This document shows positions 7,463 through 14,160 of a stretch of 14,160 nt of DNA, one piece after another. This DNA is from Dehalococcoidia bacterium UBA7891. Lineage in GTDB: Bacteria > Chloroflexota > Dehalococcoidia > Lucifugimonadales > UBA826. A program made the translations under genes and the position numbers. Positions within the stretch are counted from its first letter, which is position 1; each line of letters begins with the position of its first letter. Location: NCBI GenBank assembly GCA_002500485.1, contig DLRJ01000104.1, forward strand, positions 1 to 14,160. The letters run 5' to 3'. The notes beneath the pieces are model-generated. The model saw only the letters and a program-made list of their open reading frames with translations. It had not been told where the DNA came from and did not search any database.

Positions 7463-7482
7463 TGTTTGGAGTAATTAGAGAA

Positions 7483-9174
7483 TTAGCTGGTAACAGCCCC
7501 AACTGAGGCTGAAGACACTAACTTGGCATATTTCGCCAAAACACCTCTCTCATAATTAGGTTTTCTTGGGCTCCATTTTGACCTTCTATCTTCTAATTCA
7601 TTATCAGTCAATTTTACGCTCAGGTCCCGTGCTTCTATGTCCAAGTTTATTATGTCCCCATCCTCAATCAATCCAATTGGTCCCCCTACCGCCGCCTCTG
7701 GAGCAACATGACCAATGGAGCCACCTCTAGTTGCACCAGAGAATCTACCATCGGTAATAAGAACTGTAGTTTCCCCCAACCCAGCACCCATGATTGCCCC
7801 AGTCACCGCCAACATCTCCTGCATCCCTGGTCCGCCTTTAGGCCCCTCGTATCTTATGACAACCACATCACCATCTTTGATCAAACCTCCGGTGACAGCC
7901 TCAAAAGCACTACGCTCCCCATCAAATACCCTTGCTGGTCCTTCATGTTTTTCAATCTTGGTCCCAGCAACTTTTATGACAGCTCCTTCAGGAGCTAAAT
8001 TACCTTTGAGAATAGCTAGTCCCCCAGTTGAACTTTTTGCGTTATGAACTGAGAAGATTACTCTTTCATCCGGCTTTGTATGAACATCAGAAAGATTCTC
8101 TTCTAGAGTTTTACCATTAATTGCCTTGGCATCACCATGTAACATTCCTGCGTCTAGCAATTCCTTTAATACTACTTGAACACCCCCGGATCTATCGACA
8201 TCAGACATTACATAATTTCCTCCAGGCCTTAGATCAGTTAAGTATGGTGTCTCCCTTGAAAGAATGTCGAAATCATCTATTGTTAATTTAACCTCTGCCT
8301 CTCTTGCAATGGCCAATAGATGAAGAACTGCATTGGTAGACCCTCCCATCGCCAACACCAACCTTATACCATTCTCAAAAGCCTTCCGAGTCATGATATC
8401 CCTAGGTTTAATCCCATTCTCAAGCATGTAATATAAATGTTTACCTGCCTCATGAGCCACATCTAAATTTCGAGGGTCCACCGCAGGAATAGATGCGGCA
8501 CCGGGTATCGACATGCCCATCGCTTCAATAGCAGACGCCATGGTGTTGGCTGTAAACATGCCGGAACAGGCTCCTTCTCCAGGGCAAGCCACGCGTTCCA
8601 TGGCTATCAATTCTTCTAATGACATTTGTCTCGTAGAGAATGCCCCAACCGCTTCGTACATGTCTTGGACATTTATGTCCTTGCCTGCATAGTTCCCTGG
8701 AAGAATGGCACCACCATAAACAAAAATCGAAGGTATGTTTAGACGCGCCATAGACATCATGGCCCCTGGCATATTTTTGTCGCATGCCGCTACTACGGCC
8801 AAACCGTCCATACTTTCGGTAAAACACACAGTTTCAATAGAATCTGCAATCACTTCGCGGCTTACCAAGGATCCCTTCATACCCTCAGTCCCCATCGATA
8901 TTCCGTCGCTAATCGTGATGGTGCCAAACATAAAGGGCACTCCCTGAGCATCCCGTATGCCTTCTTTCACTTTATCTGCGATCCTTGTCAAATGAACATT
9001 ACACGGGGTGACATCACTGGCCAAATTAGCAACGGCAATGAATGGTTTTTCCATATCCTCGTCGTCTAGTCCTACGGCCCTAAGCATTGATCTAGCAGGA
9101 GCCCGATCCGGGCCCAAACTAACTTCTCCAGATTTATGTTTCAACAATTCTAAATTTTTTGTGTTGGTAGCCAT
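7483..9174 (-). CDS. ilvD: dihydroxy-acid dehydratase
   Basis: Dehydrates 2,3-dihydroxy-isovalerate and 2,3-dihydroxy-3-methylvalerate to the 2-oxo acids, the penultimate shared step of valine, isoleucine and leucine synthesis. The 563-residue protein has the three iron-sulfur ligands Cys58 (TPCN), Cys131 (CDKNMPG, with Asp132 and Lys133 as metal-site residues) and Cys203 (GACSGMFTANTM). The presence of the second of these three cysteines indicates the [2Fe-2S] class rather than the [4Fe-4S] E. coli type. GRFSGATRGG and GHVAPEA near the C-terminus are the IlvD signatures. Other members of the IlvD/Edd family (6-phosphogluconate or sugar-acid dehydratases) are less likely. The start is supported by AAGGAAG (9187 to 9181) six bases upstream. 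It stands alone between the small-protein gene and ccmC, with no other ilv gene nearby. Confidence 0.96.
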   Translation of the reverse strand: MATNTKNLELLKHKSGEVSLGPDRAPARSMLRAVGLDDEDMEKPFIAVANLASDVTPCNVHLTRIADKVKEGIRDAQGVPFMFGTITISDGISMGTEGMKGSLVSREVIADSIETVCFTESMDGLAVVAACDKNMPGAMMSMARLNIPSIFVYGGAILPGNYAGKDINVQDMYEAVGAFSTRQMSLEELIAMERVACPGEGACSGMFTANTMASAIEAMGMSIPGAASIPAVDPRNLDVAHEAGKHLYYMLENGIKPRDIMTRKAFENGIRLVLAMGGSTNAVLHLLAIAREAEVKLTIDDFDILSRETPYLTDLRPGGNYVMSDVDRSGGVQVVLKELLDAGMLHGDAKAINGKTLEENLSDVHTKPDERVIFSVHNAKSSTGGLAILKGNLAPEGAVIKVAGTKIEKHEGPARVFDGERSAFEAVTGGLIKDGDVVVIRYEGPKGGPGMQEMLAVTGAIMGAGLGETTVLITDGRFSGATRGGSIGHVAPEAAVGGPIGLIEDGDIINLDIEARDLSVKLTDNELEDRRSKWSPRKPNYERGVLAKYAKLVSSASVGAVTS

Positions 9175-9261
9175 TTTTCACTTCCTTAAATTTGGGTTCA
9201 CAGGTCAATTAGGCCGTTTTGCGATCTTAAATTATCGTATTGGGGGATATTTAGCGCCGGC

Positions 9262-9267
9262 ATTATA
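9262..9267 (-). promoter_or_regulatory. possible -10 box for ilvD
   Basis: On the minus strand 9267 to 9262 reads TATAAT, about 88 bases before the ilvD ATG. The place where a -35 box would be falls inside the arm of the strong hairpin at 9273-9317 and shows no TTGACA-like sequence. The rest of the leader, 9175-9261, holds the Shine-Dalgarno at 9181-9187 and no other feature I recognise. Confidence 0.3.
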
Positions 9268-9272
9268 TATGA

Positions 9273-9317
9273 GAAGTCCCTGCTATCCCAGTTTATCGTT
9301 GGGATAGCAGGGACTTC
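9273..9317 (-). terminator. strong 18-bp hairpin after the dehalogenase-like operon
   Basis: GAAGTCCCTGCTATCCCA (9273-9290) and its exact reverse complement (9300-9317) enclose a nine-base loop, GTTTATCGT. The stem starts 16 bases after the stop of the 69-residue protein gene. That position fits a transcription end or an mRNA 3' stabiliser for the operon upstream. No T run follows on the minus strand (the next bases are TCATATATAATG), so it is not a textbook intrinsic terminator. It could also be a dispersed palindromic repeat or a bidirectional protein-binding site for ilvD control. Confidence 0.6.
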
Positions 9318-9333
9318 CATCAAAGAGCAGTTT

Positions 9334-9543
9334 TTAGATACCTGTTGGTCCGTATTTGGCTATTAATGCAATCACTCTAGGGTCTATGGAGTCAGGTATT
9401 TGCCTTCCTGAATCATGGTAGGCAATCGCCAAATGAGCGTCTCTATGCAGCTGCTCACTTTCTGGCATCCCTTTGTAGTCAGTATTGAGTTCACCAAAAA
9501 GACCATCTATATGTTCCTTTTCAAATGTACTCCTACTAGTCAT
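9334..9543 (-). CDS. small hypothetical protein next to the dehalogenase-like gene
   Basis: I do not recognise this 69-residue protein. It is soluble, with no signal peptide, membrane helix or Cys. It is rich in charged residues and has four histidines (His11, 33, 37, 43), the last three within HRDAHLAIAYHDSG, probably a helix. It ends in a hydrophobic helix and the tail YGPTGI. AGG, about nine bases before the ATG, could serve as ribosome site. It starts 27 bases after the stop of the dehalogenase-like gene and ends just before the strong hairpin, so the two genes very likely form one operon. It is not RdhB, the usual partner of respiratory dehalogenases, which is an integral membrane anchor. 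A subunit, maturation factor or regulator of its neighbour are all possible. Confidence 0.7.
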   Translation of the reverse strand: MTSRSTFEKEHIDGLFGELNTDYKGMPESEQLHRDAHLAIAYHDSGRQIPDSIDPRVIALIAKYGPTGI

Positions 9544-9570
9544 GTCGATATAACCTGTACTTCAAAACCT

Positions 9571-10824
9571 TTATAATCCAGCATCGAAAGTAGAGTCTTC
9601 AAACAAGATTTCTCCCAATTTCTCCACGAATTCCTGTTTCTCGTCTTCGCTGACCTTACCTTTTTCCTCTATCTTCTGTTTGAATTGAGTGAATAGCCAT
9701 TCATCCTTTGTGCCGTGGGGCATTTCGAAAAATTCTCTGTCAAACGAGGGAAGTTTACCGGGTCCGTAGTATCCTTTGCCCCGAATTTCATAACCTTCCA
9801 GGTTATCCGTCCCCTTTCCTAGAACTTCTCCAGTCTCGACAAAATGCTCCATCACAGGGGCCATGCCATAGCGCTGTACAGGGCAAACTAACATGCAAAC
9901 CCCGCAACCTTCGTAGGTAGCCATTACAGGTCGACATCGATCGTACATTAATTTGTGCTTTTCTACACCCCTCCAAAAAACCTTCTCTTTAACCAAAGCT
10001 CTTCCAGGGCATCGATTGACACAGACCTGACACATTTCGCAAAACTTATGTATGCCGTAATCGACTGGTTCATCGTACGTTACTATTGCATCTGTACTAA
10101 TAATAATAAGTCTAGATCTGTTACCAAAATGTGGTGAGAGTAGCTGTCCATTAGCACCAAGTTGTCCCAGCCCTGCCTCAACGAACATTGGTATGTAGGC
10201 AGCACTATTGTCGTTTGGGCTATGTATCTGAGCTCTGTAACCTAAATCCCTAATAAAGTCAGCAAGATCCAGGGCTAGAGCGCCTTCTACCTCATATGTT
10301 CCAAAGTGGGCAAATTCAGCTTCCATACTTGGTATAGTCTGGGTCTGCCAATAATCCTGTTCAAGTGCTAAACATATCGCATGCTCATACTTGACCCAGG
10401 CTTTCTTACTTTTGTAGGTATATTTCCTATCGTACTTTGTAAATCCTACCTCACCAAACCCGAGCTCTCTTGCCTTCTCTCTGATCTCTTCTGTCACATC
10501 CTTAGCCGGTGCGACATTCCCAGTTGGCTGTTTGTTGCCTGATACATATGCCGCCTCAACAAGAGGTTTGTTGACTTCATCGTGATGTTTACGGTACTCA
10601 TACATCTCCCCGGTATAGACCGTCCACGTCCATTCCCTATCCGCAGCCTTCTCAACATTCTGGCTAACAATTGGATAATTTCGCGAATACCACGCTACAT
10701 CATTATCTTTTTTCACTATCCCTCGTACTGTCGCGAGTTCCTCTGCTACTGGAATCTCCACGGAATCGTGATCTTGAGTCCTACCTGGTCTCTTAACGGT
10801 ATGGTGAATTTCCTTTAAGGTCAT
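9571..10824 (-). CDS. reductive-dehalogenase-like corrinoid/iron-sulfur protein, cytoplasmic
   Basis: Resembles the catalytic core of RdhA reductive dehalogenases, which use cobalamin and two [4Fe-4S] clusters to remove halide from organohalides. After a ~105-residue N-terminal part comes the corrinoid-domain region, with HFGTYEVEGALALDLADFI, a conserved-looking Tyr210 and AGLGQLGANGQLLSPHFGNR at about 217-236. The ferredoxin-like end follows: Cys262/265/268/272-Pro and Cys297, Cys307/310/314-Pro. No twin-arginine signal peptide is present, unlike respiratory RdhA, so it should be cytoplasmic, as in the catabolic NpRdhA type. QueG epoxyqueuosine reductase shares this fold and is an alternative, but the N-terminal part and the spacing of the second cluster fit RdhA better. 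GGAGGG eight bases before the ATG fixes the start. Activity and substrate are unproven. It leads a two-gene operon. Confidence 0.82.
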   Translation of the reverse strand: MTLKEIHHTVKRPGRTQDHDSVEIPVAEELATVRGIVKKDNDVAWYSRNYPIVSQNVEKAADREWTWTVYTGEMYEYRKHHDEVNKPLVEAAYVSGNKQPTGNVAPAKDVTEEIREKARELGFGEVGFTKYDRKYTYKSKKAWVKYEHAICLALEQDYWQTQTIPSMEAEFAHFGTYEVEGALALDLADFIRDLGYRAQIHSPNDNSAAYIPMFVEAGLGQLGANGQLLSPHFGNRSRLIIISTDAIVTYDEPVDYGIHKFCEMCQVCVNRCPGRALVKEKVFWRGVEKHKLMYDRCRPVMATYEGCGVCMLVCPVQRYGMAPVMEHFVETGEVLGKGTDNLEGYEIRGKGYYGPGKLPSFDREFFEMPHGTKDEWLFTQFKQKIEEKGKVSEDEKQEFVEKLGEILFEDSTFDAGL

Positions 10825-10903
10825 GTCAAATTCCCTCCATAGACGTATTCCAAATTCTTGACGACTAATTCACAATCACAATAATGACTATCTTCAAAAG
10901 TGA

Positions 10904-10932
10904 AGTCTATTAATGTTACGTCGACAAGTCAA
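10904..10932 (-). promoter_or_regulatory. likely promoter of the dehalogenase-like operon
   Basis: On the minus strand TTGACT (10932 to 10927) and TAGACT (10909 to 10904), separated by exactly 17 bases, match five of six and four of six bases of the -35 and -10 consensus. Transcription would start near 10897, giving a leader of about 70 bases before the ATG at 10824. The leader begins with a small CTTCA-CTTT-TGAAG hairpin. Confidence 0.4.
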
Positions 10933-10986
10933 TAAAACACTGCTCATTTATCCTTAAATAATCACCTCTATATAGCAAACTTCTGG

Positions 10987-11016
10987 GGCTCACCTCGGCT
11001 CACCTCGGCTCACCTC
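10987..11016. repeat. three tandem 10-bp repeats upstream of the dehalogenase-like operon
   Basis: GGCTCACCTC occurs three times head to tail without mismatch (10987-10996, 10997-11006, 11007-11016). A fourth TCACCTC stands alone at 10962-10968. A period of 10 bases places each copy on the same face of the helix, as in response-regulator or activator arrays. The repeats lie 55-90 bases upstream of the proposed -35 box. Read on the minus strand each contains GAGGTGA, resembling a Shine-Dalgarno, but no start codon follows at a useful distance. The rest of 10825-11053 shows no gene. Confidence 0.7.
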
Positions 11017-11053
11017 TTTAAATAACATCTATGAGTCTTTCAAATGTCCGAAT

Positions 11054-12157
11054 TTAAGTCACTTCACCAACAGAGATGATCTTCGACTTTTTTTGAAACC
11101 AGGCTTGATAAAGTAAGAATGTAATCCCACCAAACATTAACACGCTTAAATAAGTTATTGACCTGTCCAGCAAGGTAATAGAGGCAGCGTCAGAACTTGA
11201 GACCGATATTATGAAAATTCCTGTTAGCCCTGGTTCTACGATCCCTATTCCCCCCGGTGTTGGGAAAGTTGATAAGACGGCATTACTCATAGTAGCTAAA
11301 ATAATAAAATATATCGACATATCAATGTTCAGAGAGTCGGTAACAAAATACAATCTCGTGATCTCCATAAGCCATGCTGCTAATCCCAAAAAGGTGACTA
11401 TAAAAATATTTTTAAAGCCGCTTAAAACCCCGATTTTGAATTTCGAATAATGTGACCTAAGAAAAATAGGTAACCAAGAAACTAACCTTTTGTCTGCAAT
11501 CGCAAGAGATGAAACAAAAATCGTGAGGATTGCAGTTATTATGAAGGCAAAAATTACAAGAAAGTCCAAAGCTTGGCCCTTTACGCCAGAGGAAAGCATC
11601 GTTAGGGAAGCTAAAATCATTAGAAATACAATAATCATATCCAAAAATCTTTCAGCCACTAAAGTGCCAATTCCCCAAGAAAACCCCAATTTTGAGATCA
11701 CACCCAAACAATAAGCTCTGTAGACATCCCCCATCCTTAACCATGCAACCGAATTAACAAACCAACCGGATAGAACCAGGGCACTATATTGAAAGGTGGA
11801 AGCATGGTTCAGGATTGAGTCACCATCAGAAGATCGATCTAGGGCAGAGGAGTTGAAAGAAATGATTTTCCATCTGAGTCCCCTGAATAAAAAACTGAGA
11901 TAGTATGCAATAAAAGCAATGAAATATTTTACGATGTCCAGTGTTTTAAAGGCGTCCAAAGCAGAGGCCCAGTCGACTCTGAAAACTTTGAAGGAAAAAA
12001 AAATCAGAAAAATGGCTCCCAAAAACGTGAGGGCAGTCCGTACAGGAAGGACAGTGCCAAAAACCCGATTTTGCTTACCTGCGAAATCACTTCCAAGGTC
12101 ATTTTTTTTTGATAACCTTCTAAAAAATAGAGAAATAAATTCTGTCGGAAATTTCAA
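11054..12157 (-). CDS. flippase-like / LPG-synthase-type integral membrane protein (UPF0104 family)
   Basis: Polytopic inner-membrane protein of the lysylphosphatidylglycerol-synthase transmembrane family, whose members are linked to lipid flipping, lipid aminoacylation or glycolipid work. About 40 cytoplasmic residues precede the first helix (about 41-56); seven or eight helices follow. Family motifs are visible: FRGLRWK (91-97), Asn135 with RMGDVYR (141-147), AERFLD with Glu169 and Asp173, and PTPGGIGIVE (299-308). It lacks the soluble C-terminal aminoacyl-transferase domain of MprF, so it is not a complete LPG synthase. The start overlaps the rsmG stop by ATGA, so the two are co-translated. 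Two nine-base homopolymers occur in the coding sequence (A9 at 11995-12003, T9 at 12102-12110, plus-strand notation), which are possible slippage sites. Substrate unknown. Confidence 0.8.
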   Translation of the reverse strand: MKFPTEFISLFFRRLSKKNDLGSDFAGKQNRVFGTVLPVRTALTFLGAIFLIFFSFKVFRVDWASALDAFKTLDIVKYFIAFIAYYLSFLFRGLRWKIISFNSSALDRSSDGDSILNHASTFQYSALVLSGWFVNSVAWLRMGDVYRAYCLGVISKLGFSWGIGTLVAERFLDMIIVFLMILASLTMLSSGVKGQALDFLVIFAFIITAILTIFVSSLAIADKRLVSWLPIFLRSHYSKFKIGVLSGFKNIFIVTFLGLAAWLMEITRLYFVTDSLNIDMSIYFIILATMSNAVLSTFPTPGGIGIVEPGLTGIFIISVSSSDAASITLLDRSITYLSVLMFGGITFLLYQAWFQKKSKIISVGEVT

Positions 12158-12918
12158 AGTGGCCTCTTTTTAGGAATTCCAGCCTTTCTAGGATAAATAT
12201 CGGGAGTCTCTGTTATTTTTCTTATGACTACCAGCTTACCTGGTAAAAACGGCAGTTTATCCTCAACATTGACAACTCTTTCGATTTCTCCACCTAATAA
12301 ATTCAAAGCATTCTCTGATCGATCGATTTCAGATTGAACTGCTGAGCTTTTCATGGCAACGAAAGTACCGTCAACATTGCAGAATGGCAAGGCCAACTCA
12401 AGTAGGACAGGAAGAGTCGCAACGGCTCTTGATACCACTACTGAATAGTTTTCCCTATGTTTCCTGGTTTTTGCTATATCCTCTGCTCGACCCACAACTG
12501 TCATGGTATTGGTAAGGTTCATTTCCTTTACAGCAAAATCAATGAATTCCATCTTTTTCTTAACTGAGTCCAACATAACCAAATCATTTCCAGGAAACAT
12601 CACCTTCAATGGAATGCCGGGCATACCGAATCCTGAACCTATATCCAGTATATTTTCCCCTCCATCAAATAGGGATGGAACTGCCATGACAACACTAAGT
12701 GAATCCAAATAATGTCTGACGATCACCTCCGGCCAATCCAACACTTTAGTCAGATTAACTCTGGAGTTGGCATCTACCAGTAAATGGTGGAAAAACATCA
12801 ATTGGGAGATAGTGGTGCTCTGAGGAGTTATCCCTAATGAAGAAAGCCCAGAATGTAATCTTTGTGGGTTCCTAATCTCAGGCGGTTTTGAACCATCTTG
12901 TTTGAAAACAGAAAACAA
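12154..12918 (-). CDS. rsmG: 16S rRNA (guanine527-N7)-methyltransferase RsmG
   Basis: SAM-dependent methyltransferase that modifies G527 in the 530 loop of 16S rRNA. In several bacteria its loss gives low-level streptomycin resistance. Diagnostic features of the 254-residue protein are NLTKV at 55-59, RHYLDSL at 68-74, the SAM-binding loop LDIGSGFGMPGIPL at 91-104, Asp117 at the end of strand 2, GRAED at 143-147 and SRAVA at 163-167. The initiator is TTG at 12918: the minus-strand sequence AGGTGGAG ends three bases before it and no in-frame ATG gives a better start. The C-terminal 15 residues are basic. In many genomes rsmG sits with gidA or parAB near the origin; here it is paired with a membrane protein, and no origin features are seen. 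Confidence 0.94.
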   Translation of the reverse strand: MFSVFKQDGSKPPEIRNPQRLHSGLSSLGITPQSTTISQLMFFHHLLVDANSRVNLTKVLDWPEVIVRHYLDSLSVVMAVPSLFDGGENILDIGSGFGMPGIPLKVMFPGNDLVMLDSVKKKMEFIDFAVKEMNLTNTMTVVGRAEDIAKTRKHRENYSVVVSRAVATLPVLLELALPFCNVDGTFVAMKSSAVQSEIDRSENALNLLGGEIERVVNVEDKLPFLPGKLVVIRKITETPDIYPRKAGIPKKRPL

Positions 12919-13180
12919 CTACTCCACCTACTCCCATATTATTAATTAGAAAAACCCGGCTGTTTCGACCATAATTAACTAAAAGCAAGAATGCTTAAAC
13001 ATATTGTACGATGTGCCTAAAGTAGCATTCCCGATATTTTTATAGCAATTTCTATTGGAATCTTTACCCCTGAAGTGCTACTATGCGAGACACGTTTGTG
13101 GTAGTGTTATTACTACACGTAACTAAATAACTAAAGACTGATTCAGTCAAATCATTGGTCAAGGAGGCAGCGTGTAAGCT
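12919..13180. promoter_or_regulatory. divergent intergenic region between rsmG and the secreted protein
   Basis: This 262-base AT-rich stretch must carry promoters for genes on both sides. On the plus strand TTGGAA (13055-13060) and TACTAT (13079-13084), 18 bases apart, are a modest promoter candidate. The transcript would then pass a hairpin, GTAGT-GTTATT-ACTAC (13101-13116). AAGGAGG at 13161-13167 is a near-perfect Shine-Dalgarno. For rsmG the Shine-Dalgarno AGGTGGAG lies directly before the TTG at 12918, and I found no confident promoter on that strand. No gene or RNA element is recognised. Confidence 0.4.
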
Positions 13181-14160
13181 ATGTTCAGGACCAAGACATT
13201 AATAATAATGACCGCATTGATGGTGTCGTTTTTAATACCGACAGTAGTCTTTGCAGAAACCGATACTGTTACTTTCGGTACGGCCGTAGTAACGAATGAC
13301 CAGGCTGTTAACGACTCCTTAGTCGTTTCAATGTCGGGGGTTGCTCCCCCCGCCGAAGGTAGTGCATATAATGCGGTACTCGTATCATCAGATGGGACTA
13401 AATCTCTGGATTTAGGAGAATTATCCGTCGTCCAACCAGTCATACAAGGTGTCATCCAGGCGACTGGAACCATAAATTTCGTTTACGACAGTACTTCGGA
13501 AGGATATGACGGCGAAGATCTATTCGCAACCTATAGCCGGATTAAATTGACGAACGGATCAGGTGGGCCCACAGCCTACAGCGATAACGTACCAGTGGAT
13601 GCTGCTGTTTATATCAACTCGGCAATGTCCGACATAAACAGTATAGATGCGCATTTGGCAACAGCAATAGCTGCCGCCTTCTCCGCGCAATCTTCATCAG
13701 ACATTGATGCGATGAAAACTGACATAGCTAGTGCCGTTGCTAATACCTCAGTAATAAGCGCTTTAGCCGATGGCTTAGGAGCTAACGTCACCGCCGCAGC
13801 TGCTGAAGATGTTGAAGATAGCGATATGGCTGAAGGAGCTGCTGGGGTAATAGCCTCTGCGGCTAACATTTCCTCGTGGGTTAATGCTGCAAAAGCTACT
13901 GCGGACAACGACGTTGCCTCTCAAACTAGTATATCGGTGGCAAGTATTTTTGCCGGGAAAGTTTTCAATGAACTTTCTGCAGCCAGAAACGGTTGGGATG
14001 CCAATACAGACGGAACCATTTCTTCCTCTACGGGAGAGGGAGGGGTCGTGCAGGCTAGAGCCAGTGCCCAGCAAATGGCTACTCTGACCTTAGAAGCCAA
14101 GGATCTCCCAGAAGATGAAGTAGCGACGGTGTCGGAGGATGGTACTCCCGTTGTTGTTGT
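13181..14160 (+). CDS. secreted alanine-rich protein, 3' end outside the window
   Basis: An open frame of 326 codons runs from the ATG at 13181 to the window edge without a stop. Residues 1-25 are a classical Sec signal peptide: basic FRTKT, a hydrophobic core, and VFA before Glu26. Residues about 27-140 are beta-rich with Val/Thr/Gly repeats, including AYNAVLVSSDGTKSLDLGEL, reminiscent of small beta domains in exported Chloroflexota proteins. From about 140 onward the chain is Ala/Ser/Asp-rich and helical. Residues 273-280 read DANTDGTI, an EF-hand-like calcium loop. There is no Cys in the visible part. The only Shine-Dalgarno (AAGGAGG) is 13 bases upstream, longer than usual. I do not recognise a named family; an envelope or S-layer-associated role is a guess. 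The coding strand shows no frame break. Confidence 0.8.
   Translation, partial: MFRTKTLIIMTALMVSFLIPTVVFAETDTVTFGTAVVTNDQAVNDSLVVSMSGVAPPAEGSAYNAVLVSSDGTKSLDLGELSVVQPVIQGVIQATGTINFVYDSTSEGYDGEDLFATYSRIKLTNGSGGPTAYSDNVPVDAAVYINSAMSDINSIDAHLATAIAAAFSAQSSSDIDAMKTDIASAVANTSVISALADGLGANVTAAAAEDVEDSDMAEGAAGVIASAANISSWVNAAKATADNDVASQTSISVASIFAGKVFNELSAARNGWDANTDGTISSSTGEGGVVQARASAQQMATLTLEAKDLPEDEVATVSEDGTPVVV

Noticed and set aside
7708..8047. Two overlapping plus-strand frames inside ilvD
   Set aside because: Shadows of a highly conserved enzyme; no independent support.
9008..9307. Plus-strand frame of 99 codons over the ilvD start and the hairpin
   Set aside because: Mostly antisense ilvD, then leader and hairpin sequence; no ribosome site or plausible protein.
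10894..10947. 17-codon minus-strand leader peptide (starting MSSVLLTCRR) before the dehalogenase-like gene
   Set aside because: AAGGA is only three bases from its ATG and the frame lies across the proposed promoter, so it would mostly not be transcribed.
10990..11016. GAGGTGA repeats read as multiple ribosome binding sites
   Set aside because: No start codon follows within usable distance on the minus strand; a DNA-binding array explains exact 10-base phasing better.
10987..11016. CRISPR-like array
   Set aside because: The 10-bp repeats are directly adjacent, with no spacers and no cas genes.
13159..14074. Several minus-strand frames opposite the secreted protein
   Set aside because: All are antisense to a single uninterrupted plus-strand frame with a signal peptide and Shine-Dalgarno; their Ala/Ser-rich make-up mirrors the plus-strand codons.

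Overview
The window reads as a continuous piece of a free-living bacterial chromosome, moderately AT-rich by eye, with tightly packed genes. The gene mix suggests a marine member of the Chloroflexota (SAR202 / Dehalococcoidia-like): a cytoplasmic reductive-dehalogenase homologue, a NarI/HdrD-type membrane iron-sulfur oxidoreductase, a three-gene dehydrogenase-amidase-transporter cluster, a Cys-type CcmE and an alanine-rich secreted protein. This placement rests on recalled family distributions, not on a search. I saw no tRNA, rRNA, CRISPR array, transposase or phage gene.

Layout. (1) 1-5977, plus strand: a zinc-type alcohol dehydrogenase (233-1213), an amidase-signature hydrolase (1229-2566) and a 12-helix MFS transporter (2602-3906). 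They are separated by 15 and 35 bases and look like one catabolic operon that imports a small organic compound, hydrolyses an amide and oxidises an alcohol or reduces a carbonyl. After a 55-base gap comes a membrane iron-sulfur protein of the ETF:(mena)quinone oxidoreductase type (3962-5977), which could pass electrons from flavoprotein dehydrogenases to the quinone pool. (2) 5974-7379, minus strand: ccmC-ccmD-ccmE, the heme-handling part of cytochrome c maturation system I. The genes overlap or nearly touch, and the last one overlaps the stop codon of the oxidoreductase tail to tail. Its CcmE has Cys in place of the usual heme-binding His. (3) 7483-9174, minus strand: ilvD (branched-chain amino acid synthesis, [2Fe-2S]-type cysteine set). 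(4) 9273-10824, minus strand: a reductive-dehalogenase-like protein without a Tat signal, followed by a 69-residue protein of unknown function and then a perfect 18-bp hairpin. Upstream lies a threefold 10-bp tandem repeat that looks like a regulator binding array. (5) 11054-12918, minus strand: rsmG (TTG start) overlapping by ATGA a flippase-like / LPG-synthase-type membrane protein. (6) 12919-13180: a divergent promoter region. (7) 13181 to the right edge, plus strand: a secreted protein with a clear signal peptide, a beta-rich domain, an Ala-rich helical domain and an EF-hand-like loop, cut off by the end of the window.

Together the genes fit an aerobic or microaerobic heterotroph that feeds flavin- and iron-sulfur-based oxidations into a quinone and cytochrome c chain. 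The least understood unit is the dehalogenase-like gene with its small partner and repeat-studded upstream region. The other notable points are the Cys-type CcmE, a palindrome covering a TATAAT box before ccmC, and the secreted protein at the right edge.
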